DNA of 64,000 nt from assembly GCA_964573105.1 (NCBI GenBank), contig CAZNIS010000028.1, positions 5,717 through 69,716 on the forward strand, read 5' to 3'. Below are positions 7,903 through 17,366 of this stretch, in pieces (position 1 is the stretch's first letter; every line of letters starts with the position of its first letter). The notes beneath the pieces are model-generated. The model saw only the letters and a program-made list of their open reading frames with translations, did no database searches and had not been told where the DNA came from. The position numbers were made by a program, and so were the translations under genes. The DNA is from CAKZSB01 sp964573105. GTDB lineage: Bacteria; Pseudomonadota; Gammaproteobacteria; Granulosicoccales; Granulosicoccaceae.

Positions 7903-10323
7903 ATGCCGCACCCCCCGAAAGACAACTCTGCTGCGGGCGCGGGCGAGGTACTGCGCTTGACAAGATTCACCCCATACACCACTTCGGCTCTTTTATTGAT
8001 CGCGCTAACGGGCCTGCTGCCGCAGTCGGCAGCCGCGGTTACTGTTGCCGAGTGCCTGGAGCAATCACACAGCCAGACGGCAGTGCAAAGTTGCCAGGCG
8101 CTGCTCGATCAGGACAATCGCTCGCCAGCCATCTACCTTCGACTGGCCAAGGCACTGAATGCCACTGGCAGACGTGCTGAGTCCTTTCAGGCAATCGAAT
8201 CGGGCCTGCAGACGTATCCGGATAACGCCGAACTGAAAGAGCTGCGGACGATTGTGCGCAGCAATCTAAGCGAACAGGAATACCTTGATGCGCAGGCCAA
8301 CAAGGGACCGAGCGTCCGGGCGACGAACAATGCCAAATTGCGCATCCTGCGCATCAAATGCCTGAAAAAAGATGGCAAGGAAGCACTTGATGCCTGCGAG
8401 GAATTTGTATCGCTGGGTGGCAGCGATGCAGAGGTATCGCAAAAGCAGGCGTCACTACTCGCCTCACTCCCATCGGAGTCGCCCGTGCCCACGCCTGCCC
8501 CACTAGCGTCAGACAACGACAGCACCAAATCGAAGGCCGCACCACCGACACCGGAAGATACGCCCAAAGCGGCAAAAGTGATCGACCTGACACCAGCCAC
8601 CCCACCTGCCGCGAGCAATCAAGCGACAAACCGGGCAAGCAAAGACCGAGAGGCCTATGAGCGGCAGCTGGCGCTGGTGAAAGAGATTCAGACGGCGTTG
8701 AATGATCTTGGCTATCCAGCTGGTTTGCCTGACGGGCTGCCCGGCGCCAAAACCAATCGTGCAATCGAACAATTCTATGCCGACACTCGTCTCGGTCCAG
8801 CGCAGCCTGTCGGGAAAGATCTGCTTGCCGATCTGGAACGCGCGCAAACACTCAGACAGGACACGCAGGTACTGTTGCGCGACAGCCGTAACGCGCTGGC
8901 GCGTGGTGACACAGTTACAGCAAGGGCGCTCTTGGAACAAGCGCAAACGCTGGCGAGCTGGGTTGCAGCAAAAGACAACCTCGCACAACGGATCGCCGAG
9001 GCGGAGGCCAGCGCGCATGCGGCTGGGCAACTGGAGCAGGCGCGACAACAGGCTGTCGCCTCAGTGGACGCGATGCTGCGTGCCGGTGATCTGGAGGCCG
9101 CTGAGCAGTCTCTGGCTGACGCTCTGACCCGGTTTTCCAACGATTCGCAGCTGCAAACGCTCAGTGACCGATTGGCCGAATTGCGTGACAACCAGGCCCG
9201 CGAGCAGGCAGCGAAACTTGCACAGCAATCGCGCGAAAAAGCAATTGCCGAGTCGCTTGCCCGCGCCCAATCTCTGCATCAGCGCGGTGACTTTGACGCG
9301 GCGCTGGCTGAACTTGCCGCCACATCGAAACTGGCACCGGAGCAGCCATCGATAGCACCATTGCGCGCGCGCATTGAGGCCGATCGCGAACAACAACGGC
9401 AGGCAGCGGCAGAAGAGGCTCGCCAACAGGCGGCAAGACAACGCGCCAGTGCGCTATTGGATCGTGCGCAGAGCGCACTGGATGGTGACGTGCTGGACGA
9501 TGTCGGCGAACTGTTGACGCAGGCCAAATCCGCGGATCCAACAATCGATACCACCGCGATCGAATCACAGCTGAGCGAGGCGCTGGCCAAACGCGAACAA
9601 CGCGCGCGCGAGGAACAGCAGCGACAATTGGCTGCACAGCAACGGCAGCAGCAGATCAAGTCACTGGAACAGCTGGCATCCATGGCGCTGGATCAGGGCG
9701 ATGCTGTGCGCGCGCGCGCACTGATCGATGAAGCGTCTGCGATCGATCCCGACTACGCCAATGAAACGCTGCAACAACGGCTGAAACAACAAGTACAACT
9801 GGATCGCCTGCGAGAAGAGTCGGATGCTGTGCTGCAACAGGCGCGCGATGCCTTGTCGAGCGACGATATTGATCGCGCCACCGCACTCGCTCGCCGGGCA
9901 GGCGAACTCGATCCCGACTACGACGACGTGGCCCTGGTGGTGGCGCAAATCACACGCCGGCAACGCGAGCTTGAGTCGGAAAAACTCGCGGCAAAAACAG
10001 CTGCCACCCGTCAAGCGGAGCTCGCCGCGACCATCAGCACGCTGCTCGACAACGCTAAAAGCGAAGGGGACGCGGGAAATTCAACCGCCGCGAAAGCGAT
10101 TGCCGAGGAGATTTTGCTGCTGCAACCCGAAAACCAGGCAGCGCAGCAGATCCTTGCAGGCAGCGATGAAAGCGATGGCGGCGATGCAGAACAACTGCGC
10201 CTGGTTGAATTGCTTGAGCGCGGCGAGGCACTACTGAGCGAGCGGCGCAGTCGCGAGTCCGATCGTGGCGACTACTTCAACCAGGCGCTACCGGCCTCGA
10301 TCGGCAGACTGTTTGGCGAATAG
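7903..10323 (+). CDS. Large exported TPR/coiled-coil protein with peptidoglycan-binding-like segment
   Basis: The ATG at 7903 is chosen over the in-frame GTG at 7879 because GGGAG lies 6 bp before it; the product is 806 residues. A hydrophobic segment ending LLPQSAAA suggests a signal peptide or anchor. TPR-like helices follow (about 40-190). After a Pro/Ala/Thr linker, residues about 250-310 (EIQTALNDLGYPAG) look like a peptidoglycan-binding type 1 domain. The remaining 480 residues are repeated helical units rich in Gln, Ala, Arg and Glu, each with a recurring 'ARALLEQA...' or 'DPDYDDV' pattern. It probably spans or scaffolds the periplasm. I know no named homologue. Its position after tagH-tagF-pppA suggests a link with that system. 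Confidence 0.75.
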   Translation: MPHPPKDNSAAGAGEVLRLTRFTPYTTSALLLIALTGLLPQSAAAVTVAECLEQSHSQTAVQSCQALLDQDNRSPAIYLRLAKALNATGRRAESFQAIESGLQTYPDNAELKELRTIVRSNLSEQEYLDAQANKGPSVRATNNAKLRILRIKCLKKDGKEALDACEEFVSLGGSDAEVSQKQASLLASLPSESPVPTPAPLASDNDSTKSKAAPPTPEDTPKAAKVIDLTPATPPAASNQATNRASKDREAYERQLALVKEIQTALNDLGYPAGLPDGLPGAKTNRAIEQFYADTRLGPAQPVGKDLLADLERAQTLRQDTQVLLRDSRNALARGDTVTARALLEQAQTLASWVAAKDNLAQRIAEAEASAHAAGQLEQARQQAVASVDAMLRAGDLEAAEQSLADALTRFSNDSQLQTLSDRLAELRDNQAREQAAKLAQQSREKAIAESLARAQSLHQRGDFDAALAELAATSKLAPEQPSIAPLRARIEADREQQRQAAAEEARQQAARQRASALLDRAQSALDGDVLDDVGELLTQAKSADPTIDTTAIESQLSEALAKREQRAREEQQRQLAAQQRQQQIKSLEQLASMALDQGDAVRARALIDEASAIDPDYANETLQQRLKQQVQLDRLREESDAVLQQARDALSSDDIDRATALARRAGELDPDYDDVALVVAQITRRQRELESEKLAAKTAATRQAELAATISTLLDNAKSEGDAGNSTAAKAIAEEILLLQPENQAAQQILAGSDESDGGDAEQLRLVELLERGEALLSERRSRESDRGDYFNQALPASIGRLFGE

Positions 10324-10537
10324 CGCCGTACCTGCTTGCAATTGAGCAAAATAATCATCGCTCGACAATAATAAGTATATAGCTTCCCTCGCGCTTTAAA
10401 CCCTTGCTTTATTTGGTTTTTATTTTAAAAGCCTGCACCCTGTCGACTAAAGATTGGCCCTGGTCTGTCGCGCTGAATCAAGCGTTGTGTGAACGCGCCG
10501 ACACTATCCTTATACCGACAATCGCTAAGGACCCGGC

Positions 10538-11518
10538 GTGATCACTGTTGCTGAATTCATGAATACCGACGTTGCGACGGAAACAGTCGACGCCACCCTG
10601 CTCGACGTGACACGGCACATGGATCGCGAGCGATTGTCCTGTCTGCTAATCGTCGATGGCAAGAACCCGATCGGCATCATCACCGAGCGCGATTGCGTCA
10701 AATACCTTGCACGCATGCTCGCCGGTGAAAAGCTCGGCACTGTGGCAAGTCTCATGACCACCAACTTGCTGGTTGTCTATCGCGATACAAGCTGTGACGA
10801 GGCAGCAGCCCTGATGAAGGGACGCAATGTGCGGCGCGTGGTCGTGCTGGATGAAAACGACGAGATGTGTGGTCTGATCACGCGCACCAATTTACTCAGG
10901 GCTCACGCACACGAACTGGAACAGCAACGCGCGGTACTTGAACAACGAGTAGAGGAGCGCACCCGCGATCTGGATGTGCTGGTTAAAAAACTCAAGGAAC
11001 AATCACTTGAGGACCCGATGCTGAAAGTCGGCAATCGCCGCGCAATGGACATGGAGGTGGCGAAGCTCTACGAGTACACGCGTCGCTACAAGCGACAGTA
11101 CGCCGTGGCGCTTGTCGATGTCGATCGATTCAAACACTACAACGATCACTACGGCCATCAGCTCGGCGATGAAATCCTGATTAAACTTGCAGCCTGCATT
11201 AAGGGCGTCATACGCCGCACGGACTCGGTCTACCGCTATGGCGGCGAGGAGTTTTTGGTGCTGTTTCTCGAGGTCGGGCTGGAAAGTGGCAAGGTTGCAG
11301 CTGAACATATCCGCCGCGCCGTAGAGGAGTTGAAAATTGTCCACGAGGGAATTGAAACACCTTACGTGACCGTGAGCATTGGTGTGGCAAACGAAGATAT
11401 CGATTGCCCTGACCCGCTCAAGACGATCGGCCGTGCGGACGAAGCGCTGTACCGCGCCAAACACAATGGGCGCAACCGCGTCGAGGGCGCATTGACAGAG
11501 CAAAACCTCGCCGCCTGA
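10538..11518 (+). CDS. Diguanylate cyclase with two CBS domains (CBS-CBS-GGDEF)
   Basis: Residues 1-125 form a tandem CBS pair (MITVAEFMNTDVATETV and GTVASLMTTNLLVV repeats), which usually senses adenine nucleotides. A coiled coil of about 30 residues (EQQRAVLEQRVEERTRDLD) links to a GGDEF domain from residue 150. The active-site motif is GGEEF near residue 235, so it should make cyclic di-GMP. RRTD, five residues before GGEEF, fits the RxxD inhibitory site. The start is GTG, with AAGGA 6-7 bp upstream. The protein lacks membrane segments. Its product could act on the PilZ protein encoded beside pomB or on the type IV pilus. Confidence 0.92.
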   Translation: MITVAEFMNTDVATETVDATLLDVTRHMDRERLSCLLIVDGKNPIGIITERDCVKYLARMLAGEKLGTVASLMTTNLLVVYRDTSCDEAAALMKGRNVRRVVVLDENDEMCGLITRTNLLRAHAHELEQQRAVLEQRVEERTRDLDVLVKKLKEQSLEDPMLKVGNRRAMDMEVAKLYEYTRRYKRQYAVALVDVDRFKHYNDHYGHQLGDEILIKLAACIKGVIRRTDSVYRYGGEEFLVLFLEVGLESGKVAAEHIRRAVEELKIVHEGIETPYVTVSIGVANEDIDCPDPLKTIGRADEALYRAKHNGRNRVEGALTEQNLAA

Positions 11519-11990
11519 CACCCCGCATTACCGCAAACCCACCTCTCGGAAGCGGCTGCGCACCGAACCGCCGCACCACCGCCGTAGCTGCGCACTACCT
11601 ACCATCCAAACGTGGCGCCTGATTGCCTGCCAAGAGCAGCCAGCCGCCAGCTCCAGGTCAAAAGGCCAACGGGCCTCCCCCCATCGCTTTGTGTCGTTAC
11701 CGTTTGCGCGCACGGCGCCATCCTTCACCACAGACGTTTCAGTCAGGTGTTACTACAGCAGCCACGGGACAACGTGACCCTTGGATACACATCGAGGCTT
11801 TCTTGCAGAGGTCGTGTTGAGTGTGTTACCTGCCACTCAGTGCGCGTCACGCACAGCGGCGGTGTAATGACTGCAGCCGGGCCTGGTGTGCCAGCGTGTG
11901 GCGATGCATGATGCCGACAGGCCCCAAGGAGGGTTTGCAGTTCTGGATAACTATGATTTAGCGGCAGATCAGCTGAGCCGCCGCTCTAGT
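11519..11990. other. Non-coding region between convergent cyclase and pilin genes
   Basis: This 470 bp stretch lies between the converging dgc-like and pilin genes. Short frames in it have no ribosome sites or family likeness. No T-tailed terminator hairpin was found, only a weak GC inverted repeat around 11960-11985. Confidence 0.4.
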
Positions 11991-12458
11991 CTACAGGCCA
12001 AAACAATATCGATAGTTCGGCAACAGACAGGTGCTGGCAGGATCCAGCAGCCAGTTGACTTCACTGGTGGTGGGAATATAGGTGCCACGGAGCATATAGT
12101 TGGTGTTGTTCAACTCGTCTGAGGCGGTCACCGTAATCGCCACGGTCCCGGGGCTGAATTCGCTGATTTGAACCAGACTGATATTATCGCCGGACTCGTA
12201 GTGCGCCGTATCAACGCCAAGGCTATCGCCACTGCTGCAGTTGGTGCTGTTGTTTTCGGTTAACATGCATAACTCCACCGCCTTTCTCAACTGATTGGAG
12301 GCGGTAACGATATCCACAAACTTTGCGCGCTTGCTGTAAACCACATACTGCGGCACACCAATCATCGACAGAATACCGATGATGGCAATCACTATCATCA
12401 ATTCGATCAACGTGAATCCACTGCTGCTACGTCTGTTCTTCCCTGAGATTTTGGCCAC
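11991..12458 (-). CDS. Type IV pilin (PilA-like major or minor pilin)
   Basis: A 14-residue basic leader ends in G14, followed by FTLIELMIVIAIIGIL, the prepilin peptidase site and hydrophobic alpha helix of type IVa pilins, with the conserved glutamate at +5. The mature part has the C-terminal disulfide pair usual in pilins (in DPASTCLLPNYRYC). The start is probably GTG at 12458. The protein is 155 residues, normal for a PilA-type subunit. No other pilus genes are nearby, so it is an isolated pilin gene whose assembly machinery must lie elsewhere. Major versus minor pilin cannot be decided. Confidence 0.9.
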   Translation of the reverse strand: MAKISGKNRRSSSGFTLIELMIVIAIIGILSMIGVPQYVVYSKRAKFVDIVTASNQLRKAVELCMLTENNSTNCSSGDSLGVDTAHYESGDNISLVQISEFSPGTVAITVTASDELNNTNYMLRGTYIPTTSEVNWLLDPASTCLLPNYRYCFGL

Positions 12459-12799
12459 GTTGAACCGATTCCATTTTGTGATTTCCTATCCGGCGCACTA
12501 CCGACAGCGACAATGATAAACGCGCTGCCAGCGCTCCACCTGCAACAACGATGGCTGTGCGCAATTGCTCCTGCAGTCGCATAAATCGGCAATAGAAGAT
12601 AAAAACTTAAGCTCTGCACGCGGCGTCACAAATCACTTTGCACATTCGCTAAAGTTCTCCATACGATAGAAATCCCCCAAATGCTGGCGCGAAAATTGCC
12701 GGCGCGATGGGCTGAACACGACTTACAGTGAGTCGCGGTTGCGGTCGATACCTGCCTGTCAGCGTTCAGACAACCTCTATGGCAAGGCCAACAAACTCC

Positions 12800-13375
12800 A
12801 TGCGTCAGCTCATTCGCAATTTGCCGCTGGCACTGCTGCTCGGCACCCTGACATGGGTGTTGATGCAGGTAACTCCGTTAATCGCAGCGACGGCAGACAT
12901 CGAATGGCTAAGCCCCGAATTAGCCGCCAGCATACGTGCCGTTTCCCATCTGGCCTGGCTGGCAGGTGCAGCATGGCTACTGATCGCGTGCCTGTCTTCA
13001 AAGTACGCTTCGGCCAATCGAATCCACACCATCCACTGGGAGAAGTTTGAGCAACTGGTGGCCGACGTTTATCGTCGCAACGGCTATCGGGTAGTGGCGC
13101 GTGGCAAGGCAGGTGCCGATGGCGGCGTCGACTTTAGGGCGATCCGGCGCGGCAAACAATATATTGTGCAATGCAAGCGCTGGAGCAAACGCGTTGGCGT
13201 GCCAGTGGTGCGCGAGATGGCTGGCCTGCTGGCCACTGAGCGTCGCGTCAGCGGTGTGATCATCGTGACAAACAACGACTTCACCCGCGAGGCCATTGCC
13301 TTTGCCGAAGGCAAATCGATAGAACTTGTCAACGGCGCGGAACTCCAGCGCATGATGCGCGCACGGCGATTCTAG
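12800..13375 (+). CDS. Membrane-anchored Mrr-like restriction endonuclease domain protein
   Basis: Two N-terminal hydrophobic helices (LPLALLLGTLTWVLMQV and HLAWLAGAAWLLIACL) precede a soluble Mrr_cat-type nuclease domain. That domain begins WEKFEQLVADVYRRNGY and carries the PD-(D/E)xK core: GADGGVD, then IVQCKRW with Q-x-K geometry. Mrr-family nucleases cut foreign or modified DNA; membrane-anchored versions exist but their role is unclear. I chose ATG 12800 because it places the first helix at a normal distance. GTG 12728 and ATG 12779 are in frame and give 15-24 extra residues. No methyltransferase gene is nearby, so this is not a classical restriction-modification pair. Confidence 0.8.
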   Translation: MRQLIRNLPLALLLGTLTWVLMQVTPLIAATADIEWLSPELAASIRAVSHLAWLAGAAWLLIACLSSKYASANRIHTIHWEKFEQLVADVYRRNGYRVVARGKAGADGGVDFRAIRRGKQYIVQCKRWSKRVGVPVVREMAGLLATERRVSGVIIVTNNDFTREAIAFAEGKSIELVNGAELQRMMRARRF

Positions 13376-13381
13376 ACTGCA

Positions 13382-15166
13382 CTATCCGCCACTTTGCAGA
13401 TGCTCGCGCAAACGTACAATGCGCTGATCATCCGGACTGAACAACATCACCACCTCGATCATGCGAGCGGCCTGATCGAACTGCCTGTTTTCCACTTGCC
13501 TGACGATCGACCGGGTAAACCGATCAGACAGCGCTGTGAAGCGTGGGTCCCGCATCGCGGCGTCCCGATCAGCGCCCTGCAAAGACGCGAGGCCATTGAT
13601 GAGTCGCTGTTGTTCAGCCGCACTCAGTGAATCGCGATCCAGCAACTCACCGAGCGATGAAAACCGTACCAGAGTAGTAGATTCCTGTAGTCGCGCGCGC
13701 AGCTGCGCGGCTTTGCTGTCCAGTGCCGCCAGTGGCAAAACTGCCTCAGTGATCTGCTGGTTAAATTGCGTATTACCGGCAACCAGTGGCGATGAGCTAA
13801 GCTGATCCAGTTGTGCGGTAACAGTGGCCACGCCTTGTTGCGCACGCGCTGAACCGGGATCGATATCAATAGCCTCGGCGTAGACCGAGGCGAGTGTGCG
13901 CAATTCGTTTAGTTCTTCCTTAATTCGATCGCGCGGGTCGACGATACCAGGAGCGCTCGACGGACGCGGCAATTGCGCAATCGCATCAGCAGACAAGGGG
14001 TCGGGCACGTTGACCGGCTGATTTTGCATAAACCACCAACCGCCGGCACCCAGCGCAAGTAACAATACCGCAGCGCCAGCGAACGGTATGAAAGAAGATT
14101 TCGGTTCCTCTTCGGGGGGCTGGACCTGTGGCATCGTGGTGCGGCGCTCGGCAGCCGGCTTACCAATCGGTTTTACCTGAGTGAATACTTCTTCGGGCAC
14201 TGATTCGGATTCGGGTGCTGTCACAGACACGGTTACCGGATGCAATACCGTCGGCTCGTCTGCATCGAACATCTCGCGCCATTGCGACAGCGACTGTGGC
14301 CTGTCGTCCGGTTTCAACATCATCGCCTGATCAATCGCCGACAGAAACACCGGTGAATATCCGGACAGGTCCATTTCACCTAGCGGCTTGAGCGGGTCAG
14401 GCTTGCCGGCCAACAGACCGGCGCTGCGATTCAGCGCGTCGACTGATCGCTTGCCAGTAATACCGTGATAGACAGACGCTGCAAAGGAATAAATGTCAGT
14501 CCATGGCCCCTGTTCACCGAAGTTGGAACTGTATTGCTCAAGTGGCGTATACCCCTGACTGACAAGTGTGGTCATTTCGCCAGTGTCCTGCTGCGAGGTC
14601 TGGCGTGCAGAACCAAAATCGATCAATACCGGGCTGCCGTCGCTGCGCAGGTAAATATTAGGTGGCTTGATATCGCGGTGAATAAATCCGGCATCGTGGA
14701 TATCCTGCAGACCATCCATCACCGGAAACAACAGTCGTTCGTAAAACGACTGGTCCAATGAATCCCGACGTTTGGAAATCAGTCGCGACAGACTATCGCC
14801 GTGCTCGTACTCCATCACCATATAGGCTGTGTTGTGACTCTCGAAGACAGTCTGCACCTGCACAATGTTTCGATGCCGGAATTTGGCCAGCGTTCTGGCC
14901 TCGTTGAGAAAGCTGGACAAGCCCCAGTTGTAGTTGTCGCCGTGTTCGCCGGTTAATGGCGCCACAGTAAAATCTTCATTGCGATAGGCAAAGATCGTAG
15001 GCAAATACTCCTTGATGGCAACGCTGCGCTTCAGGTTGGTATCAGTCGCCAGATAGGTAATGCCAAAACCACCCTGCCCAAGCACCTCCTCGATCTCGTA
15101 CCACAGCAACAGATGGCCGATCGGCAGCGGCCGCGCCGCCATAATCTGAGTGCTGTCATCCGCCAT
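13382..15166 (-). CDS. Transmembrane Ser/Thr protein kinase (PknB/PpkA-like)
   Basis: Residues 20-300 form a Hanks-type kinase: glycine loop GQGGFG (30-35), lysine K52 in VAIKEYLP, E89, catalytic HRDIKPPN (163-170), DFG (183-185) and GYTPLEQY (205-212) in the activation segment. A Pro/Glu-rich linker leads to one transmembrane helix (about 359-380, FIPFAGAAVLLLALGAGGWW). A helical periplasmic domain of about 210 residues follows. It could be the PpkA partner of the TagH/PppA pair at 3.5-6.9 kb. However, it lies in an apparent operon downstream of an outer-membrane barrel and a cytochrome-like lipoprotein (27 bp gap), so it may instead sense the envelope for that system. It lacks the von Willebrand domain found in some PpkA proteins. 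Confidence 0.88.
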   Translation of the reverse strand: MADDSTQIMAARPLPIGHLLLWYEIEEVLGQGGFGITYLATDTNLKRSVAIKEYLPTIFAYRNEDFTVAPLTGEHGDNYNWGLSSFLNEARTLAKFRHRNIVQVQTVFESHNTAYMVMEYEHGDSLSRLISKRRDSLDQSFYERLLFPVMDGLQDIHDAGFIHRDIKPPNIYLRSDGSPVLIDFGSARQTSQQDTGEMTTLVSQGYTPLEQYSSNFGEQGPWTDIYSFAASVYHGITGKRSVDALNRSAGLLAGKPDPLKPLGEMDLSGYSPVFLSAIDQAMMLKPDDRPQSLSQWREMFDADEPTVLHPVTVSVTAPESESVPEEVFTQVKPIGKPAAERRTTMPQVQPPEEEPKSSFIPFAGAAVLLLALGAGGWWFMQNQPVNVPDPLSADAIAQLPRPSSAPGIVDPRDRIKEELNELRTLASVYAEAIDIDPGSARAQQGVATVTAQLDQLSSSPLVAGNTQFNQQITEAVLPLAALDSKAAQLRARLQESTTLVRFSSLGELLDRDSLSAAEQQRLINGLASLQGADRDAAMRDPRFTALSDRFTRSIVRQVENRQFDQAARMIEVVMLFSPDDQRIVRLREHLQSGG

Positions 15167-15193
15167 GATTAAACCGTTTTCCTGTCGTCACTA

Positions 15194-17344
15194 TCAATAC
15201 TCGGCGCCGCGATTAATCCAGTTGATTAGTGTGCTGATATTGCGTTGCCCGGCTTCATTGTTTGAAAACAACACACCACCACCGTGGTAACCCACGATCG
15301 CCGATTCACTCACCGCGTCGATTCGCGTCGCGCCGTTGGTAGGCTTTCGCAGCAACAGACTATCCAGCGGACTGGACAGATCGACGCGCGTCAGCAGGTT
15401 GCGGTAGCGCACGCTCGCGGTGTCGGCATCGATTGCCCCGTCGCAGGCATCCGGATAGACCACCGGCATGGCCGGATTGAGTGGTGTGAGCGGGCTGTGG
15501 CAGCTGCCACAATTGTTTTGTATAAGCTCGTTAACGCCACCGCTGGCACAAAAGTTCGCCTGCAGCGGTTCAACCTGATTCAATGCTATGGTGACGCTTT
15601 GTTCGCAGGCATTGCCCGTCTGACAACTCAATCGACTATTGCTGACGCGAAGGGTCACGGTGTATTCAGAATCCGGTGACGCGGGCAAAGTAATGTCAGC
15701 GCTACTGCCGTTGCCCGTTATCGTGGCGTTGGCTGGCGATACCGACCACTCGTAGGTGTCTGCGAATGCGCTGCCACTGCCACTGACCCGAATCGTGCCG
15801 GCCGTTGCAGCCTCGACCAGTGGTGCGGAGATTCTGGCCACTGGCGCCCCCGGGCGAATGGTCTCATCGGCTTGAACCCGATCGTTCAAACCGAGCGACT
15901 CGGCAAACGACACTGGCTCCTTTAAATCCCAGAATTCTCGATAGCTCCAAAGCCCCAGTGGCATCAGACCCTTTTCAAAGACCAGGTGATCAATACGCGA
16001 TGAAAAATTCTGCATCGTGGTAGCCGAGCTGAACGATAGCGCGCCATTGATCTGACTGCCCTGCAGTGCGTGGCATGTATGACAGTGCGGGCCGACAAAT
16101 TCGGTATACAACTCAGTTGATTGACTCTGCCAGTCGGCCGGTACATGCGTTCGATCAAAGCTGGATCCATCGGCCAGCCGCCCCTCCAGCAGAGAGATCG
16201 CAAAGCTTGGATCCCAGTAGCCTGAATTCGCTGCCGTCCGGTTGAGCAGAAACTGTTCGTGCTCGCGGTAGCTTGCCAGTATCGCCTCGTTGATCGCACG
16301 CAGTCCGGCCTCATTGTCCTCGCGGCGAAAACCGATTGCGCTGGAGAATTGTAGTGTGTCGGTCTCGATCGTCTGCAGCTGTGCCTGCACATCGCCCGGC
16401 AGTTCATTGTGCAGCGTCGGTTCCAGACCCAGCGTGCCGTCTGCCGCGCGATTGACCACTGTGGTGCCCCGCGCACCGTGGCAGGTCAGGCAGGACGTGG
16501 GCATTGGCCGCGCACCGCGCTCATCGAGATCGGCCAGTCGTTGTCGCGCACCGGCATCGACTCGCCCGTCACCCGCGAAGTTATAGAACTTGGCAAACTT
16601 TCGATTGGCCAGCGCCAGACAGCTGGCTGATGTAGCATCAGCCACGCATTCGGGATGGTTGTCCACGACACTGCTGGATGGCTCGCCATCACCATAGGGA
16701 TAAGTGCTGAATTCGATAGCATTAACGCCGAATTGCCAGTGGTTATCCCCTTCGACCAGCGCCTCCAGATTCAGCGGCCCATACGGCAACCCTTCGATCG
16801 AATCGACTTTGAAATTGCGGACAAAGATCGCGACCTGGCCGCTGTTATCTCCCAGGCGGGTATGGCGCATGTGCATGTCGCGTCCGTAGCCCAGATCCTT
16901 GGTATCGCGAAACATGACCTGGGTTGAAACAACCTTGCATTGCGCCGTCACTGGCATTTGCGGCACACAGCAGTTTTCGACCGCATCACATGCCGGCTCG
17001 ACGAGTGTCTCACCGGACCGCTGCAGGAATCCATTTTCCACTTTCCAGTCATCGAACGTGGCTCTGGTGGCATTCGGGTCGATAGTGTTGTAGTAGGCGG
17101 TCGGGAAATCATTGAAATTGTCGATCGCGCCATCTGCGACACCACTGCCCGGCACTCCCGGTTCGATATTCAAATATTGAATAAACCGATCGGGGTCCGG
17201 TGTGTCGACAAAATCGGCAATGTCCGGATCGACGCCATCGGTGCCATCGCCCCCACGACAACCCGCCAATGCGGCAACTGCCACGATACCCGCTGCCAGC
17301 ACACGCCCATAGCGATTGACAGAGTTGTGCCTGAATTTAATCAT
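15194..17344 (-). CDS. Lipoprotein with three c-type haem motifs and an Ig/PKD-like domain
   Basis: The 716-residue protein has a signal peptide with lipobox LAGC (C29 lipidated) and three CxxCH haem-attachment sites: CLTCH (285-289), CHTCH (421-425) and CGSCH (612-616). Between the second and third lies an immunoglobulin/PKD-like beta domain (about 505-590; YEWSVSPANATITGNG). The remaining N-terminal domain has several cysteines (CDAVENCC and others) but is unrecognised. It is probably a membrane-attached periplasmic or surface redox protein. GGGAG lies before the ATG. It sits 22 bp after an outer-membrane barrel gene and 27 bp before a kinase gene. The haem count is low for a porin-cytochrome conduit, so electron transfer across the outer membrane is only a hypothesis. 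Confidence 0.82.
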   Translation of the reverse strand: MIKFRHNSVNRYGRVLAAGIVAVAALAGCRGGDGTDGVDPDIADFVDTPDPDRFIQYLNIEPGVPGSGVADGAIDNFNDFPTAYYNTIDPNATRATFDDWKVENGFLQRSGETLVEPACDAVENCCVPQMPVTAQCKVVSTQVMFRDTKDLGYGRDMHMRHTRLGDNSGQVAIFVRNFKVDSIEGLPYGPLNLEALVEGDNHWQFGVNAIEFSTYPYGDGEPSSSVVDNHPECVADATSASCLALANRKFAKFYNFAGDGRVDAGARQRLADLDERGARPMPTSCLTCHGARGTTVVNRAADGTLGLEPTLHNELPGDVQAQLQTIETDTLQFSSAIGFRREDNEAGLRAINEAILASYREHEQFLLNRTAANSGYWDPSFAISLLEGRLADGSSFDRTHVPADWQSQSTELYTEFVGPHCHTCHALQGSQINGALSFSSATTMQNFSSRIDHLVFEKGLMPLGLWSYREFWDLKEPVSFAESLGLNDRVQADETIRPGAPVARISAPLVEAATAGTIRVSGSGSAFADTYEWSVSPANATITGNGSSADITLPASPDSEYTVTLRVSNSRLSCQTGNACEQSVTIALNQVEPLQANFCASGGVNELIQNNCGSCHSPLTPLNPAMPVVYPDACDGAIDADTASVRYRNLLTRVDLSSPLDSLLLRKPTNGATRIDAVSESAIVGYHGGGVLFSNNEAGQRNISTLINWINRGAEY

Positions 17345-17366
17345 TGTCGTTCTCCCTGTCCGATTG

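Noticed and set aside
11612..11911. 99-codon plus frame after the diguanylate cyclase gene
   Set aside because: Residue composition (many Arg, Cys, His, Pro) is typical of spurious frames in GC-rich DNA. No ribosome site was seen.
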